From Sesamum alatum (lineage: Eukaryota > Streptophyta > Magnoliopsida > Lamiales > Pedaliaceae): DNA of 64,000 bases. A program made the position numbers and the translations under genes. Where the stretch lies: positions 15,037,866 to 15,101,865 of the forward strand of contig JACGWO010000011.1 of NCBI GenBank assembly GCA_034509735.1. The letters are read 5' to 3'. Of this stretch, positions 11,281-22,463 are shown piece by piece (within the stretch, counting starts at the first letter, position 1; each line of letters opens with the position of its first letter). The notes beneath the pieces were generated by a model. The model did no database searches. It saw only the letters and a list, made by a program, of their open reading frames with translations, and was not told the origin of the DNA.

Positions 11281-11334
11281 GGGGAGGAGGAACTGGTTCC
11301 CCCTTCGGTAGTCTGAGAAACCTCTGCCCAGAAT

Positions 11335-13080
11335 TGTTCTTCAATTGATTCTAGATCAATGAAGAAACAAAGAGAATTTAAAGAGTAGAGAGAGAGGGTA
11401 GAGAGTGTTCATCATAAAATTCTTGTCTTTGATGATAGTATATACATATATATATATATATACTTTATTAATGTGATTATTAGAATGTGTCTAGGTTCAT
11501 CAAAGGATGTCTAGATACATTCCAATCAATCCCCATTAATTATCAATCAAGCCTACCATTTCATAAGATATGATTTAATAATACCAAGTGAAAGAGACTT
11601 GATTGGAATTGATTTGTCTCTTTCCAAAAGAGACAAGTCAACTTATCATCAAAGCCCTTCATGACCAATTTTAGTACTTCCAAAAGAAGTAATTTTCGGC
11701 CATCCCCTTTTAGAAGAAGTCCAACTTCTTCTAATTCCAAAAATGGAATTAACACCTCTCTTGGGTCAACATTTAATGGATCGGATTTTATTGTAATCCA
11801 ATTACAATAAGCTCAAGAATTAAATTCTATTTAATTCATGGTCCAATTAAATAATTCACATTGATCTTTTAATCGAATTAAAAGATCCAAGCTTTGATTC
11901 TCTACTTAATCGATAAATTCCATTTACCGATAAAACGAGGGCCCGATACAGTATCGGCCCGTCCATCCAATGGACAATCCCATAAGTAATCCAATTACTT
12001 ATCATCCTCTGAAATTGACTCCAAGTCAATTCCTTCACCTCCTCGCTGATTTGTGTGTGACCCTTTAGGTTCACCCTCAGCTAGACTCGAGCTCGTGTCT
12101 AACTGGAGCCCGTCACCATGGGTGGCCGTCTAGCAATGGTCCATGGCACTAGAGACAAGGTGAATGTTGGCATGAACATTTAGGCGCCGATTCCATATGG
12201 GTACAGTCCTACTGTCGACCGTCTCACGGCCTTAGTTTAGGGTATGAAATTGGGCGTCAGTTCCCATCCTTCACTAGGCAACTATGCTTCATACCCGAGA
12301 TGTGTTTACTCTATCAATCAACGTAGGAAATCTTTTCCTACTCAATCAATTGCTATGGTCATAGACTTTCAAAGTCTAAACCATCTCAGAGCGCATAGGT
12401 GACATCACCGTCATATACTGATAGGGGATTGATCCTATCTTGGAATCTACCGTCGTCGCTACATACTCCAACTGCACTGGACAAGGCTTATAATGACCAT
12501 CTTACAGAATGATCACCTCTCGCCAGATCTAAGATACAGTCTTAGTATGCACGTGACTGCCATGATTCCTCAAGTCCGAGGACTAATCCCGTACTATCGG
12601 AACTGGGAATTCCAGTCATACCGACCAAGCCTCCAAGCTTTCCATATGATGATTCCCGTGAGTCAGTTCAGTCAGTCGACCACCTTGTCAACTAACCCAC
12701 TAAAATTGCATAGACGACCTTCGTCTGTCACCGATGAAACTCGACACTCACCCAATGAATGCAATACTTTGTGCAAGTCTCAATAGACACTCGATGCCCA
12801 GTCTCGAGGTCCTCGACTTGGAACGTTTTAAGCCAACCCTCAGAAGTTAATTTCATAGCCTTCATCCAATGCACAGCCCAACTACATGGGTTATCCAATT
12901 GGTCAGTGGGCATTTGTGGTGACATTGAAACGCCGTTCAATGTTAGTTGTAAGCACAACAAACACAGTGCCAGTGATGAATACTTACTCTATTCATCAGG
13001 ATAATATTGTTGTAATAAAGATTGACGAATAGTTCCCAAAACCGCCAATCCAATTGGCTTTCTGGTCAACTATTCTAACA
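11335..13080 (-). repeat. 3' LTR of the Copia element
   Basis: About 1.75 kb bounded by TGTTCTTC (left) and TTCTAACA (right), i.e. 5'-TGTT...AACA-3' on both strands. The polypurine tract lies immediately outside the right end. It includes a (TA)n tract near 11440-11462 that could act as the minus-strand TATA region. Long open frames inside it on both strands (for example near 12490-13000) are not recognisable proteins. Confidence 0.7.
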
Positions 13081-13289
13081 ATCTCCTACTTGACCTCAAA
13101 GCCAATTACCCATGTCACTCAAAACCTTCTGAGAATGAGTAATCTACGATACCGGCTCAGTCTCGCAGGTCTACTTTATTTTCTGTCGAGGTAATACGGT
13201 CCAACCGTATCTCACCCCTTCCTACCATCACTACCTGCAGATGGTGGTTGTTTAAGAATTTTTCATGGATCTTGTGATGAGATCTCGGA

Positions 13290-13520
13290 CCCAAAAGACT
13301 TTAGCCATAGCCTAGTTGTCAACCTCTAAGGCAACTACTGGCTCGATCGTGCTAGGTACTACATCCATCCAATGGGTGCTATTTTCATCAAAACTACTTT
13401 CCAAAAACAACTTCCAAAGTTGGCATATATTCGATTGTCGTGATGAAACATCATGGTATCCTGCTTGGAACCTTTCCAAGCTACCACACTCACCATTAAG
13501 TCCGAACATACATAGGTATT
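13290..13520 (-). pseudogene. Copia RNase H remnant
   Basis: The minus-strand translation contains 'LNGECGSLERFQAGYHD', aligning with the Copia motif LNGGA-SWKSSKQDT, and 'DVVPSTIEPVVAL' matching ELGVVPSI-EPV-LYCDN. The middle is frameshifted. The position just inside the polypurine tract is correct for the pol C-terminus. Confidence 0.6.
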
Positions 13521-15539
13521 GAGACTAAACATTATTCATATGATTCTAGAAGCTAGTATCGCTATAGCCTTTCATAATCAACTCTCCATAAACCCTGCAT
13601 CGAGAACACTTTTCTAATCCTTATTCAGGTCTTAAAGACTGCTCTCAACTGCTATCTATTGCCTCATCAGTACACACCCGATATCCTTTGTTATGTACGA
13701 TGCATAAACAACATCAAGCCCTGTGCACCGAACAGCATACCCATGCTGCGTACGACAAAGACGTAGGGGATGTAAAACATCTGAGCTTCCTCATTAGTCA
13801 ATCGTGACTAAGTTTTGGACAACTTGCCCTATGAATAGGAATCCAATTCCTTTTATGGAGAATTACGTGAACAATACTAGTGTTTCTAGTGTTTCCTAAT
13901 GAATAAGACGTTACATACTTAACACTCGAAACACAACCACACTCCCACTGACCCTAATGCTCGTTATTGACCGAATCATACATCGTATGGGTTCGTCAAA
14001 ATGAATATTCAATTACATGAAATCTCAAACCCAGTTTGAATTTCAAGACAAATCCCGCGGCTCCAAGCCATTGATCTAATCCTAATGTCCAACATCTCTT
14101 CTCCATATGTCCTTTGGATCATGCTCCAATTGACCGGTCGAACCCAGAAACCTGTACCCATCAGGTATCTAAGGTATTCTAATCGTCTCTAGGAGGACTG
14201 GAATATAGTTAGTGGGAAATAACCCTATGTTTGCATTATTTTGCACTAGACCTGCACAAACCAGACACCGAGTCTAGTCTGTCTTCCTACTAGTCCCTTG
14301 ACGTATGCAGGACCATCCCACATACTCAAGAACTTTATAGGATACAGGCTTTCCAAACCATATCCAATATGGTAACTAGATAATGACTTTGAAAAAGTGC
14401 ATGTTTCTCAACCTAGCAACTTTCAAGTTCATGACTAGATGGGCTAAGGTAACTTCAGTGAAAATACTGAGCGAACCAAGTCCAACAGGGTTCATTTTGT
14501 CCCTTATCAGAGACCATTCAACCATGGTCGCTTCAAGAAGAATTTCACTGATTGAGAATTTCATTCTCATTTTGATATTCGAAAACCCCCACTGAATACA
14601 TGTCCTCTCGATCTAATCAAAAAGTAACCAATTTGATTCACCACTCCAAGTCTAATACCCCGAACTTACCAAAGGTTCTTAAACTTGTGAATCCTCTTTT
14701 AGTTATGTGTATTCAGCAACCTTACAGCTATCTTTTTTGGATCCAATCCACTAGGCTATTGGCACTCCCATTAAATACACACCCTCTCGATCTAATCGAA
14801 AGGTGACCAGTTTGGTTCACCACTCCAAGTCCAATTCCCTGAACCTACCAAAGGTTCTTAGACTTGTGAATCCTCTTCTGGTCTTGTGTATTCAGTAATC
14901 CATAGAAGTCTTGTTGGATCCAATCCAATAGATATTCGGCAACCCCACTTTGTCTAACAAAATGGTTTTTTAGTCTTTTCCTCTCAGAAAAGATTTACAA
15001 GCTAGTAGATCCAAATCATCTATTGCTAGACTCTTTGGATCTTCCAACTTCCTCATCCTTAACTAAAGGAAACTGAGCTAGTCATGGATGCCAAATCCGT
15101 AAGTTCATCTTGATTTTATCCATTTTTATTTTGAGTACTCATAATCTAATTATGGGACAATGTCAAGTGTTTATGAACCAAACCTAGCAGACAAGAATCG
15201 CCATTCTTTGTCAAATAAAAGAAATTTTTTTGGTCAAATTATGTTATCCAAAATTTTTCAATAATAAATGGAACATATTTTGATCATGCTAGGTTATATA
15301 ATTCCCACAGACACAATCTTAACATGATCACTACTAAGCCTAACTAGTCCTTAGTCTTTGCAACAACAGTTTCGCCATTGCTAGACCTTAGGATCGCCTG
15401 TCTTAGCTTTCTATTCCTTTTCATCACCTATGAACCATTCACAGGTTATCAACTACTGGTATCCAATACCAAAGAACAGAATAGTGATCATGTTGATACT
15501 CAATTCAAATACCTTCATTGGAGAGGGGCTTTAGGAAAC
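13521..15539 (-). other. Decayed internal region of the Copia element with a 180-bp tandem repeat
   Basis: No protein motif could be read with confidence. About 14588-14945 contains two diverged copies, roughly 180 bp each, sharing 'cctctcgatctaatc', 'caccactccaagtc', 'ccaaaggttctta' and 'cttgtgaatcctctt'. Confidence 0.5.
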
Positions 15540-16350
15540 TCCCTCTTCCAATGTCCCTTTTCTTGCAGTTAATGCAAACATCATTCAGAACCTCTAACCG
15601 CCGAATCCTTTTACTCTTTCCTTTACCCCCGCCCAACGGTGTAACAGGAGCACTCAAAGTGCTGGCAGCGGCTAATATTGTCTGAACCTTCTTTCTCTTC
15701 CTGCGTCCGGCACCCTTGTCTTCCGCTTTAGAGGTTGAAGCCTCCTCACTAGTACCGTCGGTGCAGATTTTTCAATCGTTGTCTTGTACTGGACCAATAT
15801 TTTTATCATGAAAGTCTTTCTCAAGCCCGCTCATGTGGTAGTTAACTATAAATGGGTCGAGTGAGGGGAGAAGAGACTGAAGGATCACGTCGATGTACAT
15901 CTCTCTTTCGAGATCAACTTGGAGGTCTTTGAGCTTTTCCACAAGGGATAGCATCATCACACCATGCTCTTATACCGACGATCCTTCTATCGTCTTTGCT
16001 CCGAAGAATGCTTCATTGCAGCATATCTAACATGTCAATCTAGGACTTGCTGCAATCGAAGCATCATCGAGCCAACATCCTCCAGCCTATCATACTGCTT
16101 CTGGATCTCATTGTCAATGGATGCCAATATGATGCTGCGGACCTTCCAGTTGTCATCAAGCCTCTTCTTGAACGTCAAACGTTCTTTGGGCGATGACCCT
16201 TCCGACAAGGTCTGAGGAAAAACCTTATCTAAAATATAAGTCTGGTTCTTTGAAATCTAAGACCATCTTAAGATTTCACAGCCAGGCGTGGTAATACGTT
16301 CCATTAGACTTATTAATCTCAAGTATAAGGGTTAGTGGATTCTTAGACAT
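15540..16350 (-). pseudogene. Copia gag remnant
   Basis: The likely start codon is at 16350 and reads MSKNPLTLILEINKSNGTYY, then HAWL, a stop (TGA), NLKMVLDF, matching the Copia Gag N-terminus. Further on are 'LVEKLKDLQVDLEREMYIDV' and 'ILQSLLPSLDPFIVNYHMSG', the UBN2-type Gag core, and an Arg/Lys-rich tail with 'TLSAPVTPLGGGKGKSKR'. The CCHC zinc knuckle is readable only across a 1-base frame change: CINCKK is followed in the next frame by GHWKRE. The stop after HAWL replaces what is usually Arg (CGA to TGA would do it). Confidence 0.85.
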
Positions 16351-17423
16351 CAACAGTTAAACAGAAAAACATTCAGTAGATTATAACAATATTATGTTCA
16401 AGTTAAAACTTGGTCCTTTAGTCATTAACCCCTCCCACTATTTCTACGAAAGCTCAACACTCTCAAATGAGGTTTTGGGAAACTATTTCCTAGTGGGCTT
16501 GGGATCCACAAGCGCAATTCTCCATGCCCTACTTTTACGATTCACATGGGAAAAGCCTCGTGAGAGGTATCCAATACCATTCTCATCCGATGAGATTCTC
16601 AAGATATTCTGTCGCCTCTCTTCACATGATCCCGAGGATTCCAAGCGAATCATGCTACTCGATGTTAGGCCCGACCCATCAACTGAATCATACCTTAACT
16701 GTCGCCCCCCACGACTCGTGAGACAGGGAAATAGTGAGCATACTCTTTGTTCACAACAACAGTGCAGCTTTCCTCTATTCCAAATGTGCCACGACTTGTG
16801 AGACCACATTTAGGTAGCGGTAGCTTCCTCGCGACATTGCTATGGATGGAAGGCTTGGACATATCAAAACCATTTTGATCCAAGTCCATCATGGGCCTAA
16901 TATTTCAACTTGGTCCAACCAAGTGAGAGTTCAAAATATTGATCGAGACCTTATCACATTAATATTTTGCATGCATAAATATCCAATATCACAAAATAAT
17001 TAAACAAATGCATCGCATGCAAGTAAATCTAGAATACCCCTGTTGGATGATCAAGGGCCCAACATATGCGACCCACTGAGCCCGCAGTAAGTCTATGGTC
17101 TGTCTAGGGTGGTCCTACACTATTACAACAAATTAACCCAATGTCATGCCAATGGGCCTTGTACTCGCCTTGATGTCTCACCTTAGGCCTCCGTCCAACG
17201 TAAGCCTCCTTTTTCTCCGTGGGCGTGCCTTATTATACATAAAATGTAAAACCTCACCGATAAAAATTCCTAACTACTCTCATTACAAGAGAATCGAAAT
17301 ACATAGGAAATAAAAGGAAAAAGACAAACCTTAACATCATGAGGCGAAAGTGGGAGATAATAGTCCCAAAACAAGAGGCACACGGGCCCCACCCAAAAGG
17401 AATTTAAAATCATACACAAGTTA

Positions 17424-17545
17424 ATGGGCCTCCACCTAATCATAGGTGGGCCTTTGGGTATGCCTCCAACGCCTTCTTTTGGTTTCCTACAAGTATCTTT
17501 TGGGCTTCTGGGCCTCGATTTTGGAGTGGTCTTTTTGGCATATCA
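17424..17545 (-). repeat. 5' LTR remnant of the Tat element
   Basis: Direct repeat of 5870-5994 with scattered substitutions and a 2-bp length difference at the end (GGCATATCA versus GGCATATATCA). Only the outer (U3) end of the LTR is recognisable. The R/U5 part that should lie to its left has been lost or has diverged beyond recognition. Confidence 0.7.
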
Positions 17546-17559
17546 TATAAGAAGTAAAA

Positions 17560-17880
17560 GAAAAAATATACCAAAAGAGATGATTTTTCATTCATCTATG
17601 ACTACTTTCTATTTGAATGGCTATGATTTAGAGAGTAATATTTATAATAATTACACCTTTTGACTTTATATATGTTACATTTATCCATTTACAAGTATAA
17701 AAATATCACAGGGAAATGTTGAATTGGAGGTGTATTTTTTTGATGTTGTCATCATTTTTTTATCCAATTATGACGGAAGAGAGTCAGGTGTAAACGATAA
17801 ATTTTAGGATGGAATTTTGAAATTCTTTTGAGAAAAAGTATAATTTCGTATTTTCATATGTGACCTAAGTGTAATTAACC
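17560..17880. mobile_element. Right arm of the foldback element split by the Tat retrotransposon
   Basis: Inverted counterpart of 4850-5190; the terminal CTAAGTGTAATTAACC mirrors the left end. The flanks just outside the arms (about TAATTTAAA on the left, TTAATTAAA on the right) are similar but not identical, compatible with a decayed target duplication. Confidence 0.7.
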
Positions 17881-18759
17881 TTAATTAAATATTACGGACT
17901 CTAAAATTATGAATTAAACATTACTGATTAAAATGATACAAAACAAAATTCCAGGGACCATCAATGATATTTTGGGAGGTGAAATTGAAGTCTAATTGAA
18001 CTATATATAATTGACAAACTCTTGGGATCCCCTTGTGTTTGACCTAATTATTTTCATAATCCAACAATTTTGTATCTAAATTTAAAAAAAGAAAAACATT
18101 ATGGAAATTTTCATACTACAATACTTTTGACCAATTAGCCTTGTACAAGAAAATCTTGATGTATAGTATATATTACATATAGCAATTGTACTATTTATTG
18201 ACCTCTTTTACCAATAATATAGTAATATATACAAATTAGGAATATGATCCAAAAAAGTCAATATATTTGATATTTGACAATGTTTATCTTACGTGCGAGT
18301 GATTTAATTTTTTTTTTTATTTAACTATTTTTTTCTTAAGTGATACGCAATTAATCTTTTCTTTCTTGAATAGAAACATTTTCACGAGAAACCGCGTCAA
18401 CCATGAAAGGAAATAAAATAAAATCTAAAACACTATTGCATAAAATCCAGGCTGATAAATCTATAGCAATGAAATTAATTAGAGGATTTAAAATTTTTGC
18501 TAATTGGTAATAAAAGTAAATATTTTCCACTCATGAAAGTCAGCATGGAGGAGTCACCCCTTCACACATCATGTTTGGTAAGTTGGGCAAGGGCCATCCA
18601 TGAATGTTATTTCATTAGCAAAACAAAAACATGACAAGTTGCATAAATATTTATTTTTTTTCCTAAATAGAAATTCATTTTATATCCCAATTGGATTCTT
18701 GATATTACCATCATAAAGTGGACATTTCAACCTTCCTAAATAAGAGACTCATTTTCCCC
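17881..18759. other. Intergenic, AT-rich, no gene seen
   Basis: AT-rich sequence upstream of the B3 gene. I see no coding or repeat structure beyond short homopolymer runs. Confidence 0.6.
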
Positions 18760-18767
18760 TATAAATA
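18760..18767 (+). promoter_or_regulatory. TATA box of the B3 gene
   Basis: TATAAATA preceded by CCCC, about 50 bp upstream of the ATG at 18816, a normal distance for a short plant leader. Confidence 0.65.
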
Positions 18768-18815
18768 ATTGTATAAGTTTCAAAGGTTCAAATCATACAA
18801 CAAGAGTAAAAATCT

Positions 18816-19361
18816 ATGTCCAACCCCATGGCTTTGATGACCTACCACACCTTGAGAAAGACATATTTCTATAATTTCTACCCCTCCAAGGCTGAGGAGG
18901 AGGCCTCTAAGGCCAACTCCACCCCGACTAGCTCCCGTCACCACCGTATGCTGGTGGAGATGAGAGACGTGCATCCACCACCAGTGTTGGATCCCTCTAG
19001 CCCGTGGCAGATCAAGAAAACCCTAAACCACTATGAGATTGCATCAGGCAAGATCGTTGTGTCGTTCCATGACACGTTTGAGTATATCCTCAGGTACTGG
19101 AACTTCTGCATGGCTAACCATATCGCCGTTTTAGGGCATAGGGTTGCTGTTATCCTGTGGGATGTCACTAACGAGAAAAAACCTAAGAAGTACGAAGGGA
19201 ACGACGTTTATTTTCAAATTACCCCAAGCGAAAATTGCATTCTTACATGCATGGAAATGATGAGAGACAGGAGATTGAAGGTGGATGACTACATTGGTCT
19301 CTATTGGGACTCTCGTGAAGCAAATTTTCGCATTAAATTATTCTATTCAAATACTCGATAG
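18816..19361 (+). CDS. B3-domain protein (At2g33720-like, single short B3 domain)
   Basis: Intronless, 181 aa. After a 50-residue Ser/Thr/His-containing N-terminus comes 'SSPWQIKKTLNHYEI' and, about 75 residues later, 'DYIGLYWDSREANFRIKLF', the opening and closing phrases of the small divergent B3 family typified by At2g33720. The segment between them has the expected beta-strand spacing ('AVILWDV', 'VYFQITPS'). B3 domains bind DNA, and this subfamily is poorly characterised. The protein would be nuclear, but no clear nuclear localisation signal is visible. A second ATG at residue 5 (MALM) is possible. No frame damage; a TATA box is well placed upstream. Confidence 0.75.
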   Translation: MSNPMALMTYHTLRKTYFYNFYPSKAEEEASKANSTPTSSRHHRMLVEMRDVHPPPVLDPSSPWQIKKTLNHYEIASGKIVVSFHDTFEYILRYWNFCMANHIAVLGHRVAVILWDVTNEKKPKKYEGNDVYFQITPSENCILTCMEMMRDRRLKVDDYIGLYWDSREANFRIKLFYSNTR

Positions 19362-20599
19362 ATATTGTTTTTCGAGAGTTATAGAGAAAAAATCATGATG
19401 TAATAAAGTCGTTTAAAAATTATTTGATTCTTCTCTTCAAGATGAGTTGTTAACATTTTTGGAGAGACAGTAAGGATACAATAAACACGACACCTAATTA
19501 GTTATGTGTGTCGTTGTAATAAAGACATTGTGCTATGAAATAATGTTGTAATATGTTATTGTTGATTTTTAGCTTACTTCATTGAGTTATTATTTCACTC
19601 AATTCTCATCATCTAGTTAATTACAACTTGGAAATACTAATACTTCCGACTCCAAGCCTATGTATCCTATTTGAGAAAAGTTCGATGTATGGTATCAACA
19701 TACCAATGCTAATACTCGATAGTTAAAAAAGTCGTAAAACCTTCAAGTAGATGGTTGAGTATATATCAGTATAAGAAAATAGGTACCAAAGATGAAGAAT
19801 CTTAGAGGGAAACATCTTCATCTTTAATTTTCATCAATCAAAGACGGGTCCAGATGTTTAATAGCATTTTATCCCCCTGTAACATCATAAATGGGAGGAA
19901 AGACCCAAAAGAAAGTTAATTCAATATTTATGCTTTTATATTAGTAAGTGGTGCAAAAGCAGACATTGCACGGGTCAAAAATCAATCATTGATTGCATTT
20001 TGCGTGAGCAAGGAACATTAAAAGGGGTAAATTTCTAATCTATTAAAAATTTAGAGAAACGGGTTTCCCTTTTTTGTTTAGGGGGATTTTCGGCCCGATA
20101 AATTTTTACATGCATGCATGGGGGACGGTTGCATTTAATCCCCGATTCCGTCTCTAATGTTTTTGTTGACTCTATAGGTAAATTTATCTCTTGTGTTTCT
20201 AAAGTTAAAATATAATTTTTAATTCTAGATACCATAAGTTTATAAGAGGAAACCATCAAGACACTAAGGACAAACCTAGAAGAAGAAACTAAAAGAGGAA
20301 GAGACAATCCCAAGAAAGTGAAATAAGACATGACCTCTAGTCCAACTTCATTTTCCAGACCAAATTCAAACATAGAATGTGAAACTTCAATAAGTTGAAA
20401 ATTTTAACGGCAAAAGGTCCTAACCCAAGAACATGGTAATATACCTTGTAAACTTTTAAAAATGAAGCAATTTATAAACCTATGATCAGTTTCTCACTCT
20501 GAGTAGATATGCAATAGGTGGTTGGTTTTTTATTTGTATAGTGTCTAATACTTTGCCTTCACTCACTAATATAAATCATAGATGTTGAATTAACTTCGC
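19362..20599. other. Intergenic, no gene seen
   Basis: AT-rich sequence 3' of the B3 gene. A minus-strand open frame at 20035-20373 has no family resemblance. 'ccgattccgtctct' near 20140 echoes the GACGG motifs of the CACTA-like sequence to the right. Confidence 0.5.
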
Positions 20600-21125
20600 C
20601 ACTACTGATCTTTAGATATATATATATATACAAGAAATTTTGTCATAACAAAAAAATTATCAAATTGGAGGTAATGAGCTTTTTATTTAAAAGATCTGGG
20701 GGATGGATTATCATTTTCCTTGTTCAGGATTTTTTCGCCCATTTATTATGTTACGGGGATAACATGTGGATTCTCACTTTATTTGTTCAGGAGTTTTTTC
20801 GCCCATTTATTATCTTACCCGGGATAACATGTGGATTCTCACTTTCTTTGTTTAGGAGTTTTTTCGCCCATTTATTATCTTATGCGGGATAACATATTAT
20901 TAAGCCACGAAATCATGTAGGAATAACAAAAATGTTAGAGATAGATTTCGAGATAAACTTTTTATAAATTTGGGGTGGTATTAGAGACTGATTGATTTTA
21001 GAGACTTACAAATTCAGAGACGGAATTCAATTGGTTTACTATAATAATCTTCGATTTCTCTAAGAGACGGATTTACAGGCTTTGAGACGGAAAACACCGT
21101 CTATACCCCAACTCTCTTGTAGTCA
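20600..21125. mobile_element. Possible non-autonomous CACTA-like element
   Basis: The left side has CACTAC, then, after a TA microsatellite, ACAAGAAATTT. The right side ends CTCTTGTAGTC, close to the inverse of the CACTA terminus. Near the right end are repeated GAGACGGA motifs and a GACGG...CCGTC inverted pair, as in CACTA subterminal regions. The left terminus is interrupted, so this is tentative. Confidence 0.35.
20711..20894. repeat. 64/65-bp tandem repeat, nearly three copies
   Basis: Three copies of a unit containing TTTTTTCGCCCATTTATTAT, starting at 20730, 20794 and 20859, each followed by GGGATAACAT. Periods are 64 and 65 bp with few differences. Confidence 0.9.
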
Positions 21126-22463
21126 TTAGACAACTCGAATAGTTTTTGAACACCTTACGGCTTACACCGCTTGTGCATATTTGATGTTAATAAAGAAAAT
21201 GCAATAATTATAGTTTTTTTTCTTACAATTTTCACACTGTAACTCATGCAAACATATATATAACCTTAGTTTCCAAAATCATTTTATGAAAAATCAACCA
21301 ACCTAGTTTTGTTTTATATATGTTAATTAGGTGGACTACTATTGTTTTATGAAAGCAAAATTATAGTTTTAGTCCCAAAATATAGAAGGAATACACTTTT
21401 GATCCTGAACTTTATGGGGACGACAACTCGGGTATCAAATTTGAAAAATATTAAAACTTTTCATCCATCACCCTAACAGCCGTTGGTAACCAGACAGAAA
21501 AATCATGTGGGAGGCACGTGATCTCTAGTCAAAGGCGTACGGAGGTCCAAGGTCATGAATGATAAAGATCGTTGGTCTCATTTGCAACAGAAAAAACAAA
21601 ATGCAAACTTTTCTCTCTTTAATCCTCCCCCAATTCGAAACCCTATCTGCAAGGAATATTGTATTGTTTCCGACTTTGTGTGCGTAGTATACTATTGATA
21701 TGGTTTAAGATGATTAAATATAGTTAGTGGGCTAAGTTTGGGTGAATATTGCATTAGGAAAAGTGCATGCAATCTGTACTATGTGACCAAAAGTATAATT
21801 TTATTTTTTATTAAATATTTATTTCTTTCAATTTATATATTCTTTCGATGTGATTCTTGAATTAAATCACACGCAAACTTAATTTTCACATAAATTAGTG
21901 ATCCCACATCAATTAACGAATCAACCATTATAAAATCGAAGTGAAAAAAATCTTTGCCAAAATTTCCCTAAATTTATTACAAGTGTTCCTGTACACACTT
22001 TCCATCCTTGGACTACAATGCATCCTAAAATCTCGGCATTCTGCTGAACCATTGCCGGAAACAAATGAAACTGCATTGAAAGGTAAACAAAAATGCAAGC
22101 TCGCAGTAAACTGCGGCCAAAAAGAACATCTAGCAACTACCTTAGAGAAACAAACAATCAAGAATTTGCTATAAGCTTCAAGACGTCTAACGCTCGTCTC
22201 CAGTTCATCAGCTGGTACGTAGAAAAGCATCGTTGGGTGCTGACGCAGCTAAAAATGCACTGACAGATACTGTCCCTCAGCTGGACAATTTTCTGGATTT
22301 GTTTCTTTGCTGTGTGAGAAAAAGCACATTGGATTCGTTCTTGAGATGAAGCTATTGAATTCGGAAAATGTAGCAACGTGAAAACGAGTCTATTACCAGT
22401 CATGCTCTCTTATCTGCAACTGTATGCCGGGGGAAGCTGAGAGAGTTAGATGCCTTGCTAGGA
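21126..22463. other. Intergenic region and villin 3' UTR
   Basis: The part from about 21950 to 22463 is less AT-rich and directly follows the villin stop codon, so it probably holds the 3' UTR and possibly 3' UTR introns. Elsewhere there is nothing I can identify. About 21360-21480 has 'agtcccaaaatat' and 'ttttgatcctgaac' phrases seen in MITE remnants elsewhere in the window. Confidence 0.4.

Larger units (their letters stand above)
11335..17030 (-). mobile_element. Degraded Copia LTR retrotransposon inserted in the Tat element
   Basis: A minus-strand element with its 3' LTR at 11335-13080, a short decayed internal region with an RNase H trace (about 13290-13520), and a recognisable gag (about 15540-16350). 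The phrase on the minus strand just outside the LTR, CAAGTAGGAGAT then TGTTAGAATAG, is the usual Copia polypurine tract and LTR start. No 5' LTR or tRNA-Met primer-binding site was found, so the right border (near 17030) is approximate. Most of integrase and reverse transcriptase cannot be recovered, implying deletion. Confidence 0.7.
5284..17545 (-). mobile_element. Degraded Ty3/Tat (Grande-type) LTR retrotransposon, interrupted by a Copia element
   Basis: Read on the minus strand the order is 5' LTR remnant (17424-17545), gag (about 11280-10290), integrase (about 10150-9540), a 33-bp repeat tract (9313-9455), an extra gene on the opposite strand (6500-8741), and the 3' LTR (5284-5994). An additional antisense ORF between pol and the 3' LTR is the known layout of Grande-like Tat elements. 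Protease, reverse transcriptase and RNase H are absent: gag is followed within about 150 bp by integrase. The flanks TATAG (5279-5283) and TATAA (17546-17550) fit a 5-bp target duplication with one change. Frameshifts and stop codons show it is dead. Confidence 0.8.

Noticed and set aside
12493..13004. Overlapping ORFs in the Copia LTR
   Set aside because: LTR sequence, open on both strands by chance; no motifs.
17031..17035. AGAAT matching the 5 bp left of the Copia LTR (11330-11334) as a target duplication
   Set aside because: A 5-base match is expected by chance within several hundred bases, and the sequence beside it does not end like an LTR. Left unassigned.
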